A stretch of 64,000 nt of DNA from assembly GCF_900111745.1 (NCBI RefSeq), contig NZ_FOIJ01000016.1, positions 124,001 through 188,000 on the forward strand, read 5' to 3'. The notes under the pieces are model-generated. The model saw only the letters and a program-made list of their open reading frames with translations, did no database searches and was not told the DNA's origin. The position numbers and the translations under genes are program-made. How positions within the stretch are numbered: position 1 is the stretch's first letter; each line of letters starts with the position of its first letter. This DNA comes from Stigmatella erecta (lineage in GTDB: Bacteria; Myxococcota; Myxococcia; Myxococcales; Myxococcaceae). This document shows, in pieces, positions 45,066 to 53,649 of the stretch.

Positions 45066-45278
45066 TGTTCCACGTGGAACACCCGGGACCGCTCGGCCCC
45101 CCTCGGGCCGGGCGATGTTCCACGTGGAACACCGGCGCTTCCCCAGGCAGCCGGGCGCCTGCTCCCTTCCGAGCGATGTTCCACGTGGAACACCGATCCC
45201 TCCCGCGCCTGCATGTTCCACGTGGAACACCCGCCTCCCCCCGCGCGGGCCCCCGCCCGGGACGTTCCACGTGGAACA
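45066..45278. promoter_or_regulatory. parS: Cluster of five parS centromere sites
   Basis: The 16-bp palindrome TGTTCCACGTGGAACA occurs exactly at 45066-45081, 45116-45131, 45177-45192 and 45214-45229, and once with a single change (CGTTCCACGTGGAACA) at 45263-45278. This is the ParB-binding parS consensus of myxobacteria and many other bacteria. The sites start about 60 bp beyond the convergent kinase-like gene start and end 185 bp before parA. ParB loaded here should spread and drive origin segregation. Spurious proteins with FHVEH repeats arise from translating this block. Confidence 0.97.
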
Positions 45279-45463
45279 TTCCCCCCGTCCCCCGGCGCGA
45301 GGGGACGCACGCCGGGCGGGCGGGCCGTGGACTGGATCCGCCGGCGATTTGGTGGATCAATAGGGCCCGTGCATGCTTCCCCCCGCCGGGGTGTTGCCCC
45401 CTGGGGTGGTGGGAAGGTGCTGTGGGCAACGTTGGTTTCCGGAAGCCTCCGGGACTGAAGAGG

Positions 45464-46264
45464 ATGGGACACGTGGGTCGAATCATCTGCATCTCGAACC
45501 AGAAGGGCGGCGTGGGCAAGACGACCACCGCCATCAACCTCGCGGCGAGCCTGGCCTCGGCCGAGCGCCGCACCCTGCTGGTGGACATGGACCCCCAGGG
45601 CAACGCGGGCAGCGGGCTGGGGCTGAAGCGCGAGGCGCTCCAGGGCACCGTCTATGACGCCCTGCTGGGCGGCCGCCCCATGCGGGAGCTGCTCCACCCC
45701 ACCGAGCTGCGCTTCCTCCAGGTGGTGCCCGCCACGCCGGACCTCACCGGCGCCGAGGTGGAGCTGGTCAACCTGGAGCGCCGCGAGTTCCGCCTGCGCG
45801 AGGCGCTGCGTCCGCTCGCCGCCGACTACGACTACATCCTCATCGACTGCCCGCCGTCCCTGGGCCTGCTCACGCTGAACGCGCTGGTGGCCGCCGACTC
45901 GGTGCTCATCCCGCTGCAGTGCGAGTACTACGCGCTGGAGGGGCTCTCGCAGCTCACGCACACGGTGGACCTGGTGCAGCAGGGGCTCAACCCGGGGCTG
46001 AAGATGGAGGGCATCCTGCTCACCATGTTCGACTCGCGCGCGAACATCGCCAACCAGGTGGTGGAGGAGGCCCGGGGCTACTTCAAGGACCAGGTGTTCA
46101 CCGCGGTGGTGCCGCGCAACGTGCGGCTCGCGGAGTGCCCGTCCTTCGGCAAGCCCATCATCCTCTATGACATCAAGTCCAAGGGCTGCGAGAGCTACCT
46201 GGCCCTGGGCCGGGAAATCATGAACCGCGAGGGCCACAAGCCCTCCAAGCGCCACGTGGCCTGA
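45464..46264 (+). CDS. parA: Chromosome partitioning ATPase ParA (Soj)
   Basis: 266 residues from ATG 45464 (MGHVGRIICISNQKGGVGKTT), preceded by GAAGAGG. The upstream extension of the frame translates parS DNA and is not coding. The deviant Walker A motif KGGVGKTTTAINLA with its signature lysine, LLVDMDPQGNAGSGLG, and IDCPPSLGLLTLNAL mark it as a chromosomal Soj-type ParA. It binds DNA non-specifically in the ATP state; ParB stimulates hydrolysis and moves the origin. In Myxococcus ParA is held near the poles by a bactofilin-PadC scaffold. It is followed by parB at 14 bp and then a bactofilin gene. Confidence 0.97.
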   Translation: MGHVGRIICISNQKGGVGKTTTAINLAASLASAERRTLLVDMDPQGNAGSGLGLKREALQGTVYDALLGGRPMRELLHPTELRFLQVVPATPDLTGAEVELVNLERREFRLREALRPLAADYDYILIDCPPSLGLLTLNALVAADSVLIPLQCEYYALEGLSQLTHTVDLVQQGLNPGLKMEGILLTMFDSRANIANQVVEEARGYFKDQVFTAVVPRNVRLAECPSFGKPIILYDIKSKGCESYLALGREIMNREGHKPSKRHVA

Positions 46265-46278
46265 AAGGGAGACACGAC

Positions 46279-47166
46279 GTGCTGAACGCAGGCGACAAAC
46301 ACAAGCGGGCGCTGGGCCGGGGGCTCTCGGCGCTGATTCCGCAGGCGGCCCCGGCGCCCGCCGCGGCCCCGGCCGAAGCGCCCAAGCCCGGGGTGCTGAA
46401 GCTGCCCATCGAGGCCATCCAGCGGGACACGGCGCAGCCGCGCCGCTACTTCGACGAGACGAAGCTCGCCGAGCTCACCGAGTCCATCAAGGCACAGGGG
46501 CTCTTGCAGCCGGTGCTCGTGCGCAAGGACGGGCAGGGCTACAAGCTCATCGCGGGCGAGCGGCGCTGGCGCGCGGCGCAGGCGGCGGGGCTGCACGAGG
46601 TGCCCGCCATCGTGCGCGACGTCACCGAGGGGCAGGCCTTCGAGCTGGCGCTGGTGGAGAACCTCCAGCGCTCGGACCTGAACCCCATGGAAGAGGCGGA
46701 GGGCTACCAGCGCCTGGTGGAGGAGTTCAAGCTGACGCAGGAGCAGGTCAGCCAGCGCGTGGGCAAGGAGCGCTCCACGGTGGCCAATGCCCTGCGCCTC
46801 CTGGGCCTGCCGGACGATGTGAAGGCGCTCGTGGCCGAGGGCGCGCTGAGCATGGGCCACGCGCGCGCGCTGCTCGGGGTGCCCCGGCTGCCGGAGCTCC
46901 AGGCGCTGGCCAGCCGCGTGGTGGAGCAGAAGCTCTCGGTGCGCGACACCGAGAAGCTCGTGCAGCAGAAGCGGCCCACGAAGAAGGAGCCCGCGAAGGC
47001 CTCCAAGCAGAGCCCTCAGGTGAAGGCGCTGGTGGAGGAGCTGCAGCGGCTGCTGGGCACCAAGGTCCGCCTGTCCGAAAAAGGCCAAGGAAAAGGGACC
47101 CTGGAGGTGGACTTCTTCTCGTACGATGACCTCGACCGGCTGTTGAAGCTTCTCAGGAAGGAGTAG
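46279..47166 (+). CDS. parB: Chromosome partitioning protein and CTPase ParB
   Basis: 295 residues from GTG 46279, with AAAGGGAGA upstream. It has an N-terminal ParA-interacting segment ([15 protein letters not shown]), then the CTP-binding core ([60 protein letters not shown]), the parS-binding HTH ([24 protein letters not shown]) and a C-terminal dimerisation domain ([16 protein letters not shown]). ParB loads at parS (45066-45278) and slides as a CTP-dependent clamp. All known motifs are intact. Operon with parA and bacM. Confidence 0.97.
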   Translation: MLNAGDKHKRALGRGLSALIPQAAPAPAAAPAEAPKPGVLKLPIEAIQRDTAQPRRYFDETKLAELTESIKAQGLLQPVLVRKDGQGYKLIAGERRWRAAQAAGLHEVPAIVRDVTEGQAFELALVENLQRSDLNPMEEAEGYQRLVEEFKLTQEQVSQRVGKERSTVANALRLLGLPDDVKALVAEGALSMGHARALLGVPRLPELQALASRVVEQKLSVRDTEKLVQQKRPTKKEPAKASKQSPQVKALVEELQRLLGTKVRLSEKGQGKGTLEVDFFSYDDLDRLLKLLRKE

Positions 47167-47169
47167 GGC

Positions 47170-47631
47170 GTGGCGCTCCTTGGCGGGAAAAAAGAAGAGA
47201 CACTCAGCACCACCATCAGCAAGCCATTGTTCAAGCGGGAGGAGGATTCCGTGTCGATGCGTCCAGGGGACATTCACACGCTGCTCGGGAAGGGGAGTGA
47301 GTTCGAAGGCAAGCTCACCTTCGAGGGGCAGGTGCGGATCGACGGTAAGTTCAACGGGCAGATTTTCACCAAGGACTCCCTCGTCATCGGGGATGGGGCG
47401 CGCGTCCAGGCGGAGATCCACGCCGGTACCGTCATCATCCACGGGACGGTGGAGGGCAACGTGAAGGCCACGCAGCTCATCGAGCTCAAGCAACCGGGGC
47501 GCGTGAAGGGCAACCTGGAGACGCCCACGCTCTCCATGGACCGGGGCGTCATCTTCGAGGGCACGCTGAAGATGGAGAACCTGTCCAACGCCTCGAAGGC
47601 GCTACCCCCGCCGGGCGGCGACAAGAAGTAA
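47170..47631 (+). CDS. bacM: Bactofilin (BacM-like)
   Basis: 153 residues from GTG 47170, three bases after the parB stop. A short disordered N-terminus (ALLGGKKEETLSTTISKPLF) precedes a right-handed beta-helix bactofilin core (FEGKLTFEGQVRIDGKFNGQIFTKDSLVIGDGARVQAEI ... VIFEGTLKME, read in pieces). Bactofilins polymerise without nucleotide into cytoplasmic filaments. The size and the location behind parAB match BacM of Myxococcus, which supports cell shape. A separate set, BacNOP, anchors ParA there; it is not in this window. The stop codon overlaps the ATG of the next lipoprotein gene (TAATG). Confidence 0.93.
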   Translation: MALLGGKKEETLSTTISKPLFKREEDSVSMRPGDIHTLLGKGSEFEGKLTFEGQVRIDGKFNGQIFTKDSLVIGDGARVQAEIHAGTVIIHGTVEGNVKATQLIELKQPGRVKGNLETPTLSMDRGVIFEGTLKMENLSNASKALPPPGGDKK

Positions 47632-48194
47632 TGCGCGTCCGGGGCCACAGCGTGGGGTGGGCCGCCGCGCTGCTGCTGGCGCTGCCGGGGGCCGGCTGCC
47701 GCTGTGGCCCGCCGGAGTCCGCGCCTGTCCGCCCTCCTCCCACTGGGGAAGCGGGAGGGGAGCGGCCGGCCGCGGGGAAGGTGGGGGTGAAGGTGCCCCT
47801 GCCGCCCGGCTGGTCGGCCGTCGTGGCCGAGGATGACAGCCTCCAGGTGGGGCCCCGGGGCACCCCCGTGCTGCGGGTGGACCTCCGGCGGGGCGAGGGC
47901 GCGGCGCGCCCCTCGTCGGAGGCGCTCGCGGAGTCCGCGCGGGAGCAGTTCTCCCAGTTCGAAATCTCGCTGGACCAGGAGGAGGACGAGGAGAACCTCG
48001 CGCTCCTGCGGCTGACCATCGCCCCGAAGCTGCCGGATGGGGGCGTGGGGATGCACGCCCCGGTGATGCTGGGCGCCAAGCGCGTGGGGGAGGACCTGGT
48101 GCTGTGCGCCTCGCTGCCCGGCGCGAGCATGGAAGACGTGCGCCTGGCCAATGAGGCTTGCCGGGAAATCCAGGTTCAGAGCGCGCCGCGCTGA
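47631..48194 (+). CDS. Lipoprotein of unknown function, coupled to bactofilin
   Basis: 187 residues. The signal (MRVRGHSVGWAAALLLALPGAGC) ends in a lipobox (GAGC), followed by a second Cys (CRCGPPE). The mature part has a Pro-rich linker and a compact domain (VKVPLPPGWSAVVAEDDSLQVG, LRVDLRRGEG, EEDEENLALLRLTIAP) reminiscent of small beta/alpha folds such as those of lipoproteins that bind PG or membrane lipids, but with no diagnostic motif. The gene begins within the bactofilin stop codon and so should be translated with it. Conserved context may indicate a role in envelope or cell-shape work; this is inference from position only. Confidence 0.75.
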   Translation: MRVRGHSVGWAAALLLALPGAGCRCGPPESAPVRPPPTGEAGGERPAAGKVGVKVPLPPGWSAVVAEDDSLQVGPRGTPVLRVDLRRGEGAARPSSEALAESAREQFSQFEISLDQEEDEENLALLRLTIAPKLPDGGVGMHAPVMLGAKRVGEDLVLCASLPGASMEDVRLANEACREIQVQSAPR

Positions 48195-48263
48195 GGGCGG
48201 CTGGAGGGCAGGCGGCCCCAGGGCCTCGCCCGAACGCTCCGTGGCGGGGCTGGAGAGTCCCGG

Positions 48264-48349
48264 TTACGCTGAAAGTACGTGAGCCATTGCACACGAGGGG
48301 GCTTCACGTTTTCATTACGAGTACATAACGTATATCTTACGTCCTTACG
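48264..48349 (+). promoter_or_regulatory. A/T-rich regulatory island with repeated TTACG
   Basis: In DNA that is otherwise about 70 percent GC, 48300-48350 is A/T-rich (cacgttttcattacgag, ataacgtatatcttacg). TTACG occurs at 48264, 48315, 48337 and 48345, and further near-matches (agtacg, ataacg) lie between. It precedes the small membrane-protein gene at 48427 by about 80 bp. The pattern looks like a promoter with clustered operator half-sites; the regulator is unknown. Confidence 0.4.
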
Positions 48350-48426
48350 CCCTGGGACTTTTCGCGTTGGGCGGCTTTTCCCGGAGCCCTCGCCCCGAAC
48401 CCGAAGAACCCGAAGGAGTGAAAGCA

Positions 48427-48576
48427 ATGACTCTCCCCGAGTTGCTCCCCTCCGTTGTGAATGTCGCTGGCGCCATCGTGGTGGGCGTGTTGGTGGCGGC
48501 GGGACTGGTGGGGACGCGCGCTCGGCCGCAGCCGGTCCCCGTGCCGGTCCGCCGGGATCCGCGCCGCCGCCGCTAA
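48427..48576 (+). CDS. Small single-pass membrane protein
   Basis: 49 residues from ATG 48427, with AAGGAG eight bases upstream. A hydrophobic helix (VVNVAGAIVVGVLVAAGLVG) is followed by a basic tail (TRARPQPVPVPVRRDPRRRR), giving an inside-positive C-terminus. No family recognised. It has its own A/T-rich upstream region and is convergent with egtD (35 bp gap). The good ribosome site and classic helix-plus-positive-tail layout support expression. Confidence 0.6.
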   Translation: MTLPELLPSVVNVAGAIVVGVLVAAGLVGTRARPQPVPVPVRRDPRRRR

Positions 48577-48611
48577 GCGGCTGAAGGACCGCGCCGCGCG
48601 CGCCGCGGCGC

Positions 48612-49622
48612 TCAGGGCTTGAAGGCCAGCGAGAGGGCGAAGTCCTCCGCGCGGTCCGTCCACCGCGCGGCGAGCCGAAGGCCCGCCGCCGAGAGCTCCG
48701 CCTCCACCTGCCGAGGGCGGAACTTGCAACTCACCTCCGTGCGCAGCACCTCGCCCGCCTCGAACACCGTCGAGCGCTGGAGCGCGGGCAGCCGCACGCG
48801 CTGGGCGCGCCGGGACACGAGGCGCATTTCGATCCAGCCCTGCTCCTCGTCGAAGGGCGCCAGGTGCGAGAAGGCGTCCACGTCGAAGTCGGCGCCCAGC
48901 TCGCGGTTGAGCACGCGCAGCACGTTGCGGTTGAACTCGGCCGTCACCCCGGCGCTGTCGTTGTAGGCGGCGAAGAGGCGGGCGCGGTCCTTGATCAGAT
49001 CCGTGCCGAGCAGCAGCCCATCGCCGGGGGCGAGCTGGGCGGCGATCTGCTGGAAGAAGCGCGCGCGGGCCTCGGGCTTGAAGTTGCCGATGGTGCCGCC
49101 CAGGAAGGCCACGAGCCGGCGGCCGCCCCGGGGCAGGTGGGCGAGGTGCCGCTCGAAGTCGCCCACCACGGCGTGCACGTGCAGGCCGGGGTAGTCGTGG
49201 GCGAGCGTGGCGGCGGCGCGCCGGAGGAAGGGCTCGCTCACGTCGAAGGGGACGAAGCGCTGGAGCGAGCCGGTGGCGCGCAGGGCATCCAGGAGGAGGC
49301 GGGTCTTCTCGCTGGTGCCGCTGCCCAGCTCGATGAGGGTGTCGGCGCCGCTCAGGCGGGCGGCCTCCTGGGCGTGGGCGCGGAGAATCTCCCGCTCGCG
49401 GCGGGTGGGGTAGTACTCGGGCAGGCGGGTGATGTCGTCGAAGAGCTGGCTGCCGCGCTCGTCGTAGAGCCACTTGGGGGACAGCTCCTTGGGGTGGAGG
49501 CACAGCCCCGTGAGCGCCTCCTGGTGCAGCGCGCGCCGGGCCTCGTCCGGGTGCAGGTGAACCTCCACCGAGACGAGGCTGTGACAGGGGCCCTCGGCTT
49601 CCGCGGGATGATGCTCGGACAT
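48612..49622 (-). CDS. egtD: L-histidine N-alpha-methyltransferase EgtD
   Basis: 336 residues. Family blocks: PPKELSPKWLYDERGSQLFD-type sequence (here LHPKELSPKWLYDERGS), ITRLPEYYPTRREREIL, SAM-binding TLIELGSGTSEKTRLLLDAL, VPFDVSEPFLRRAA, and FLGGTIGNFKPEA. It trimethylates histidine to hercynine with three SAM, the first step of ergothioneine synthesis. It lies 20 bp after egtB on the same strand, so the two enzymes are co-expressed. EgtA, EgtC and EgtE genes are not seen, which fits the aerobic two-gene (EgtB/EgtD) version where other steps are done elsewhere or differently. Confidence 0.95.
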   Translation of the reverse strand: MSEHHPAEAEGPCHSLVSVEVHLHPDEARRALHQEALTGLCLHPKELSPKWLYDERGSQLFDDITRLPEYYPTRREREILRAHAQEAARLSGADTLIELGSGTSEKTRLLLDALRATGSLQRFVPFDVSEPFLRRAAATLAHDYPGLHVHAVVGDFERHLAHLPRGGRRLVAFLGGTIGNFKPEARARFFQQIAAQLAPGDGLLLGTDLIKDRARLFAAYNDSAGVTAEFNRNVLRVLNRELGADFDVDAFSHLAPFDEEQGWIEMRLVSRRAQRVRLPALQRSTVFEAGEVLRTEVSCKFRPRQVEAELSAAGLRLAARWTDRAEDFALSLAFKP

Positions 49623-49642
49623 GGTCTGCTCCCCCTGGCGTT

Positions 49643-50971
49643 TCAGCGGGCGTCGCGCGCGCAGCGGAAGCCCGCGAAGATGTGACGGCGGATGGGCAAG
49701 TCCCAGTTGCGGAAGCTGTTGCGCACCGCGACGGGGGCACTGGCCCAGGAACCGCCCCGGAGCACCTGGTGCCCGGGGCCGAAGAACACCTCGGAGTACT
49801 CACGATAAGGGTGGGCGCGGAAGCCGGGGTAGCCACCGAAGGGGCTGGCTGTCCACTCCCACACGTCCCCGAGCAATCCCCAGATTCCCTCGCTGCTCTG
49901 GCCTTCGGGGAAAGCGCCCACGGGGGCGGGGGCCCAGGCCTCGCCGCCGAGGTTGGCGTGCGCGGCGGTGACGGGCGCCTCGCCCCAGGGAAAGGCGCGG
50001 GAGGGGGCGCCCCCGGTGGCGGCGCGCTCCCACTCGGCCTCGGTGGGCAGCCGCTTGCCGGCCCAGCGGGCGTAGGCCTCGGCCTCGTACCAGCACACGT
50101 GCTGCACGGGCGCATCGCGGGGCAGGGGCTCGACGAAGCCGAAGCGGCGGCGGGCCCAGTCGCGGGGGCCGAGCCGGGCCCAGAAGAGGGGGTGGCGGAT
50201 GCCCTCGGCTTGAATGAAGGCCCAGCCCTCGGGGTGCCACCAGCGCGGGTCTTCGTAGCCTCCGGACTCGACGAAGACGAGGTAGTCGCCGTTGGTGGTG
50301 GGGTGGGCGTCGAGGAAGAAGGGGGCGAGGTCCACGGGGTGGGCGGGGCGCTCGTTGTCATAGGCCCAGGGGGCGTCACTGCCCTGGACGGAGGGGCCGC
50401 CGGGGATGAGCACCTCGTGGAGGGGAACGGCGCCGGGGCGGGGCAGGGGGCGCGCGGCGGGGCGGTACTCCCAGGAGGTCATCAGCTGAAGGGTGGCGGC
50501 GAGCGTCTCGGCATGCTGCTGCTCGTGCTGGGCGACCATGCCGAAGACGAAGCCGCCCGCGAGCAGCGGCCCGGGGGCGTCCTCGGGGAGCCGGTCGAAG
50601 AGCTCCCGCACGGCCTCGCGGACGCGGGCGGCATAGGCGAAGGCGGCCTCGGGGGCGAGCAGGGGGAGGGCGGAGCGGGTGCGGCGGGGGTGGCGGAAGG
50701 CGTCATAGACAGCATCGAAGGCGGGCTCCGTGAGGGCGGGGCCGCCGAGGGCGCGCAGGAGCCACTGCTCCTCATAGTTGGCGACATGGGCCACATCCCA
50801 GACGAGCGGGGACATGAGGGGCGAGTGCTGGCGCACGAGCTCGGCCTCGGGAACACCGGAGAGCATGTGCAGGGTGCGGCGCCGGGCGGCCTCCAGCTCG
50901 AGCCACGCACGGGCCTTCCACGGTTGCGGCGAGACACGGCTTGGATCCGCACTGCCCACCTGCTTCGGCAT
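49643..50971 (-). CDS. egtB: Hercynine oxygenase / ergothioneine sulfoxide synthase EgtB
   Basis: 442 residues. An N-terminal DinB-like helical domain carries the iron-binding His residues (VAHVANYEEQWLLRALG, FGMVAQHEQQHAETLAATL). The C-terminal FGE-sulfatase-like domain binds hercynine and the thiol (PFFLDAHPTTNGDYLVFVE, SWYEAEAYARWAGKRLPTEAEWE-type block here with CWYEAEAYARWAG, GGSWASAPVAVRNSFRNW, FAGFRCARD). It makes the C-S bond from hercynine, O2 and gamma-glutamylcysteine or cysteine. Length and motifs are normal. It is the promoter-proximal gene of the egtB-egtD pair and diverges from the sit-like locus 140 bp away. Confidence 0.95.
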   Translation of the reverse strand: MPKQVGSADPSRVSPQPWKARAWLELEAARRRTLHMLSGVPEAELVRQHSPLMSPLVWDVAHVANYEEQWLLRALGGPALTEPAFDAVYDAFRHPRRTRSALPLLAPEAAFAYAARVREAVRELFDRLPEDAPGPLLAGGFVFGMVAQHEQQHAETLAATLQLMTSWEYRPAARPLPRPGAVPLHEVLIPGGPSVQGSDAPWAYDNERPAHPVDLAPFFLDAHPTTNGDYLVFVESGGYEDPRWWHPEGWAFIQAEGIRHPLFWARLGPRDWARRRFGFVEPLPRDAPVQHVCWYEAEAYARWAGKRLPTEAEWERAATGGAPSRAFPWGEAPVTAAHANLGGEAWAPAPVGAFPEGQSSEGIWGLLGDVWEWTASPFGGYPGFRAHPYREYSEVFFGPGHQVLRGGSWASAPVAVRNSFRNWDLPIRRHIFAGFRCARDAR

Positions 50972-51110
50972 GGCGCCTCACGGGTTGAAGGTGAGGAAGA
51001 GCCTGCGGCCACCGGAGGGCCCGGATGCGAGAAACGCGCGAGGCCCGTCCGGAAGCCAACAGCGCGGCCCGTTCCTTCTCTGGGGGGCTCGGGCTGTATT
51101 GTGGGGGGAA

Positions 51111-51542
51111 ATGATTCCGCGTGCGATGAGCCGGAGCTTCTGGCTGGTGCCCTGCCTTCTGCTGCCAGCCTGTGGCCTTTTCCAGGGGAACTCCCGGCCT
51201 GCCCATGCCGCCCCAGAGGAGTCCAGGAAGATTCAATTTCCGGACGAGCTCCCAGGCGAGGGACGGCACATTTTGCCAGGAGCCTTGGCGGCGGCAATCG
51301 CGTTGGCCATGGAGGACTTCCGTCCGTTGGGGAGCCGCCCGGTTCAAGAGGCCACTGCGCTGGAGGCATGCCTGCTCAGGAGAGATGCCTTTGAGGTCAT
51401 GGCCTCCCCTGGTCCTGACGGTGTGGTGTTCGTTCGCTTCCTGTTCAATCCGGACGTGTGCGCGTTGAGCAGCCCTGTCCTGGATGCAGGTGCCACCTAC
51501 GCGGTGGATGTCAAAGGTGGGAGGATTCTCGCGGTACAATGA
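51111..51542 (+). CDS. Small lipoprotein upstream of the sitA-type gene (SitB-like)
   Basis: 143 residues. The signal (MSRSFWLVPCLLLPACGLFQG) has a lipobox LPAC. ATGs at 51111 and 51126 are both possible; the longer is listed. The mature protein (DELPGEGRHILPGALAAAIALAMEDF, LLRRDAFEVMASPGPDGVVFVRFLFN, TYAVDVKGGRILAVQ) has no known motif and about four cysteines. It begins 35 bp before the sitA-type gene, the position of SitB in Myxococcus sitBAI loci. SitB is known as a lipoprotein that helps toxin action. This is context-based, not a sequence match. Confidence 0.6.
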   Translation: MIPRAMSRSFWLVPCLLLPACGLFQGNSRPAHAAPEESRKIQFPDELPGEGRHILPGALAAAIALAMEDFRPLGSRPVQEATALEACLLRRDAFEVMASPGPDGVVFVRFLFNPDVCALSSPVLDAGATYAVDVKGGRILAVQ

Positions 51543-51576
51543 GCCTCCAGTTGCTGCTCATGCCTGCGGAAACGTC

Positions 51577-52872
51577 ATGAAAATGTGCGGAGCCGTTGTG
51601 CTCATGCTGCTCGCGTCAGGATGTGCCGCGACGCGGGTGGTGCACTTGAACACGGGCCAAGGAGCGCCCATCACGTACAGGCCTGTCGATACGGCTCCGA
51701 TCCAGATGGATGCACTGGAGTTCGAGGCCGCTGTGGCACAGCTTGTGCTCACCCTGCGGCTGAACGTGGGGCTTGGGGAGCCTCCTCGACAAGGCCCGCT
51801 CACGTTGCTGGCTTCTGCCGGGACATCGGGCCTCACGGACGGGGCTCCGCAACACGCCGTGCCCCCGTCTTACGCGCGGATATGTCAGCAACAAGGGGAG
51901 CCGGATGAATGTCTGAGCCTCTTGTCGGGGGGATTCACGCTGGGCGCCGCGGAGCGGCGCATGATGGCGCTCTTCTTTGCCTTCGACACGGTCTAGGCTG
52001 GGGTTGAAGACGCGGTGAAAGAGCTGACGAACCCAGCCGCCCTCCGGGCAATGGTTGTCTCCATGGCTGGAACCGCGCTCATCATGATGGTTGCCCCCGA
52101 GCCCATCACGAAACTGGTCGCGATTGCGCTGACAGCCTCCTTGATCGCTTATCTCGGCGCTGTCCCTGTCTGGAATCTGGGGCAAGGATTCCTGCGGCTC
52201 ATGAAGGAGGCGGACCATGCCCGGAGCTTCTCGGAGCTGGAAGACACCGGACACCGTTTCGGGAAAGTGCTCGGGCACAACGGTGCCCGGGTTCTGATCA
52301 TCGCCGTGTTGACGGCGCTCGGTGGCAAGAGCGCCATGGCTGCGCAAGGTCCGAACATGCCGGGCTTCGCCCAGGCGGCGTTGAGGGCGCAGACGGAAGG
52401 GGGCTTCCGGCTATCGGGAGCGCTGGCGGGCGAGGTGCACGCCATCGCCCTTCCTTCGGCAGGGGTACTGAACGTCGCGCTCGCGCCTACGGCCGTTGCG
52501 GCGGTGGCGATGGGGGCCGGAGGCACGATTCAAGGTGATCCCGAAGGGGACATTCACCATCTCTGCACCGACAAGAACGAGGTCTCCGCAGCATCCGGTG
52601 GACCCTGGACCCCGCTCTTCCAGCAGGTGTTCGACCGGGCGAAGATGAGCCTCAATGACGCCGCGAACAAGGTTCGCATCAGAGGCCACAAGGGGCCTCA
52701 TCCTGCGGAGTATCACCGTGAAGTGCTCCGGCGCATCGACCAGGCCACGTTGCAGTGCCGGGGCGCTGACCAGTGCCGGGCCGCGTTGACGGAGGAACTC
52801 GCCAGCATGGCGCGGGATCTCCTCACGGAAGGAACAAAGCTGCGCAGGCTCCTCACCAAGGCGCCAGAATGA
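51577..52872 (+). pseudogene. SitA-type lipoprotein toxin gene interrupted by one in-frame TAG
   Basis: The frame runs 51577-52872 with one TAG at 51994-51996 (codon 140), where the neighbourhood reads FDTV-stop-AGVEDAVKEL. One base change from TGG (Trp) is enough. Both halves match the intact SitA-type protein at 18995-20353: lipobox ASGCAATRV and a TIGR02269-like N-terminus (HLNTGQGAPITYRP), then VAPEPITKLVAI, and the AHH domain IHHLCTDKNEV (His327-His328), GPWTPLFQQVF, GHKGPHPAEYH. The second half could start at the GTG at 52015, but it would lack the lipid anchor. Either a recent pseudogene or a sequencing error; the remaining frame is otherwise undamaged. Confidence 0.75.
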
Positions 52873-52879
52873 GGTGGCC

Positions 52880-53452
52880 ATGGACCGATGCTTTTTTGAC
52901 CTGAACATCGACGTCGAGGTGCCAGGGCGCTGGTATCTCGCGGAGCCCACCGTGCCCTCGGGGGGGGAGATCGACGACATCTGGCGCTTTTCCCTGGGCC
53001 AGCCCGTGGACCTTGGCGAGAAGCTGCGTATCCCCCTTTACCGCCCGGGACGTCCCCTGGATTTCACGACGGCGGGGGCGGGGCGGACGCCGGTCCTCAG
53101 CGCGCGGGCGGCGGCTGTGTTCCAGAAGCTGGCCTCGAGCGATGTTCAGCTCTTTCCGGTGGAAGTCGAAGGCGAGCCCGAGCCGTACCACCTGCTCAAC
53201 GTGGCGCGGCAGCTCCGGTGCATCGACGACGCGGCCTGTGAAGAGGTCCAATATTACCCTCGGCACGGCGTGCAAGCGCATCGGGCGGGAGAGTATCGCT
53301 CCGTGTCCGGCTTGCGGATCGACCCATCGAAAACCGGCGAGGCGCGCGTGTTCCGGCTCTGGGGATGGTCTCCGCCGCTCATCGTCGATGCGGAGATCAA
53401 GCAAGCGCTGGAGCAGGCTGGCATCGTGGGAGGACGGTTCGAAGCGGTCTGA
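52880..53452 (+). CDS. Imm11-family immunity protein
   Basis: 190 residues from ATG 52880, with GAGGTGG just upstream; the GTG at 52874 is a less likely start. It matches the protein at 18416-18979: CFFDLNIDVEVPGRWYLAEP, SDVQLFPVEVEGEPEPYHLLNV, RCIDDAACEEVQYYP, and QALEQAGIVGGRFEAV at the end. It starts eight bases after the toxin frame ends, the usual toxin-immunity arrangement. The gene is intact although the toxin gene carries a stop codon, so it may serve as orphan immunity against kin toxins. Confidence 0.8.
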   Translation: MDRCFFDLNIDVEVPGRWYLAEPTVPSGGEIDDIWRFSLGQPVDLGEKLRIPLYRPGRPLDFTTAGAGRTPVLSARAAAVFQKLASSDVQLFPVEVEGEPEPYHLLNVARQLRCIDDAACEEVQYYPRHGVQAHRAGEYRSVSGLRIDPSKTGEARVFRLWGWSPPLIVDAEIKQALEQAGIVGGRFEAV

Positions 53453-53649
53453 ACCGGGAGCAGGGTGTGATGAGAAAGGCTCGCCAGGGCCGCCCGTCTT
53501 CACGCGTCAAGCATTCCCACACTTCCCCTCCTGCGGCGCCACTACATCGGGGGCCGATGTGCGGGGGGCGCGCATGGGGCCACCGGGTGCGGTAGCGTTG
53601 TCCTGCAGGCTTCCATTGACGCCGGTTCACGCGGTATCCGAGTCAGGCC

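Noticed and set aside
45009-45463. Open frames on both strands across the parS cluster (extensions of the kinase-like and parA genes)
   Set aside because: They merely translate the parS palindrome repeatedly (FHVEH) and lack ribosome sites; true starts lie at 45008 and 45464.
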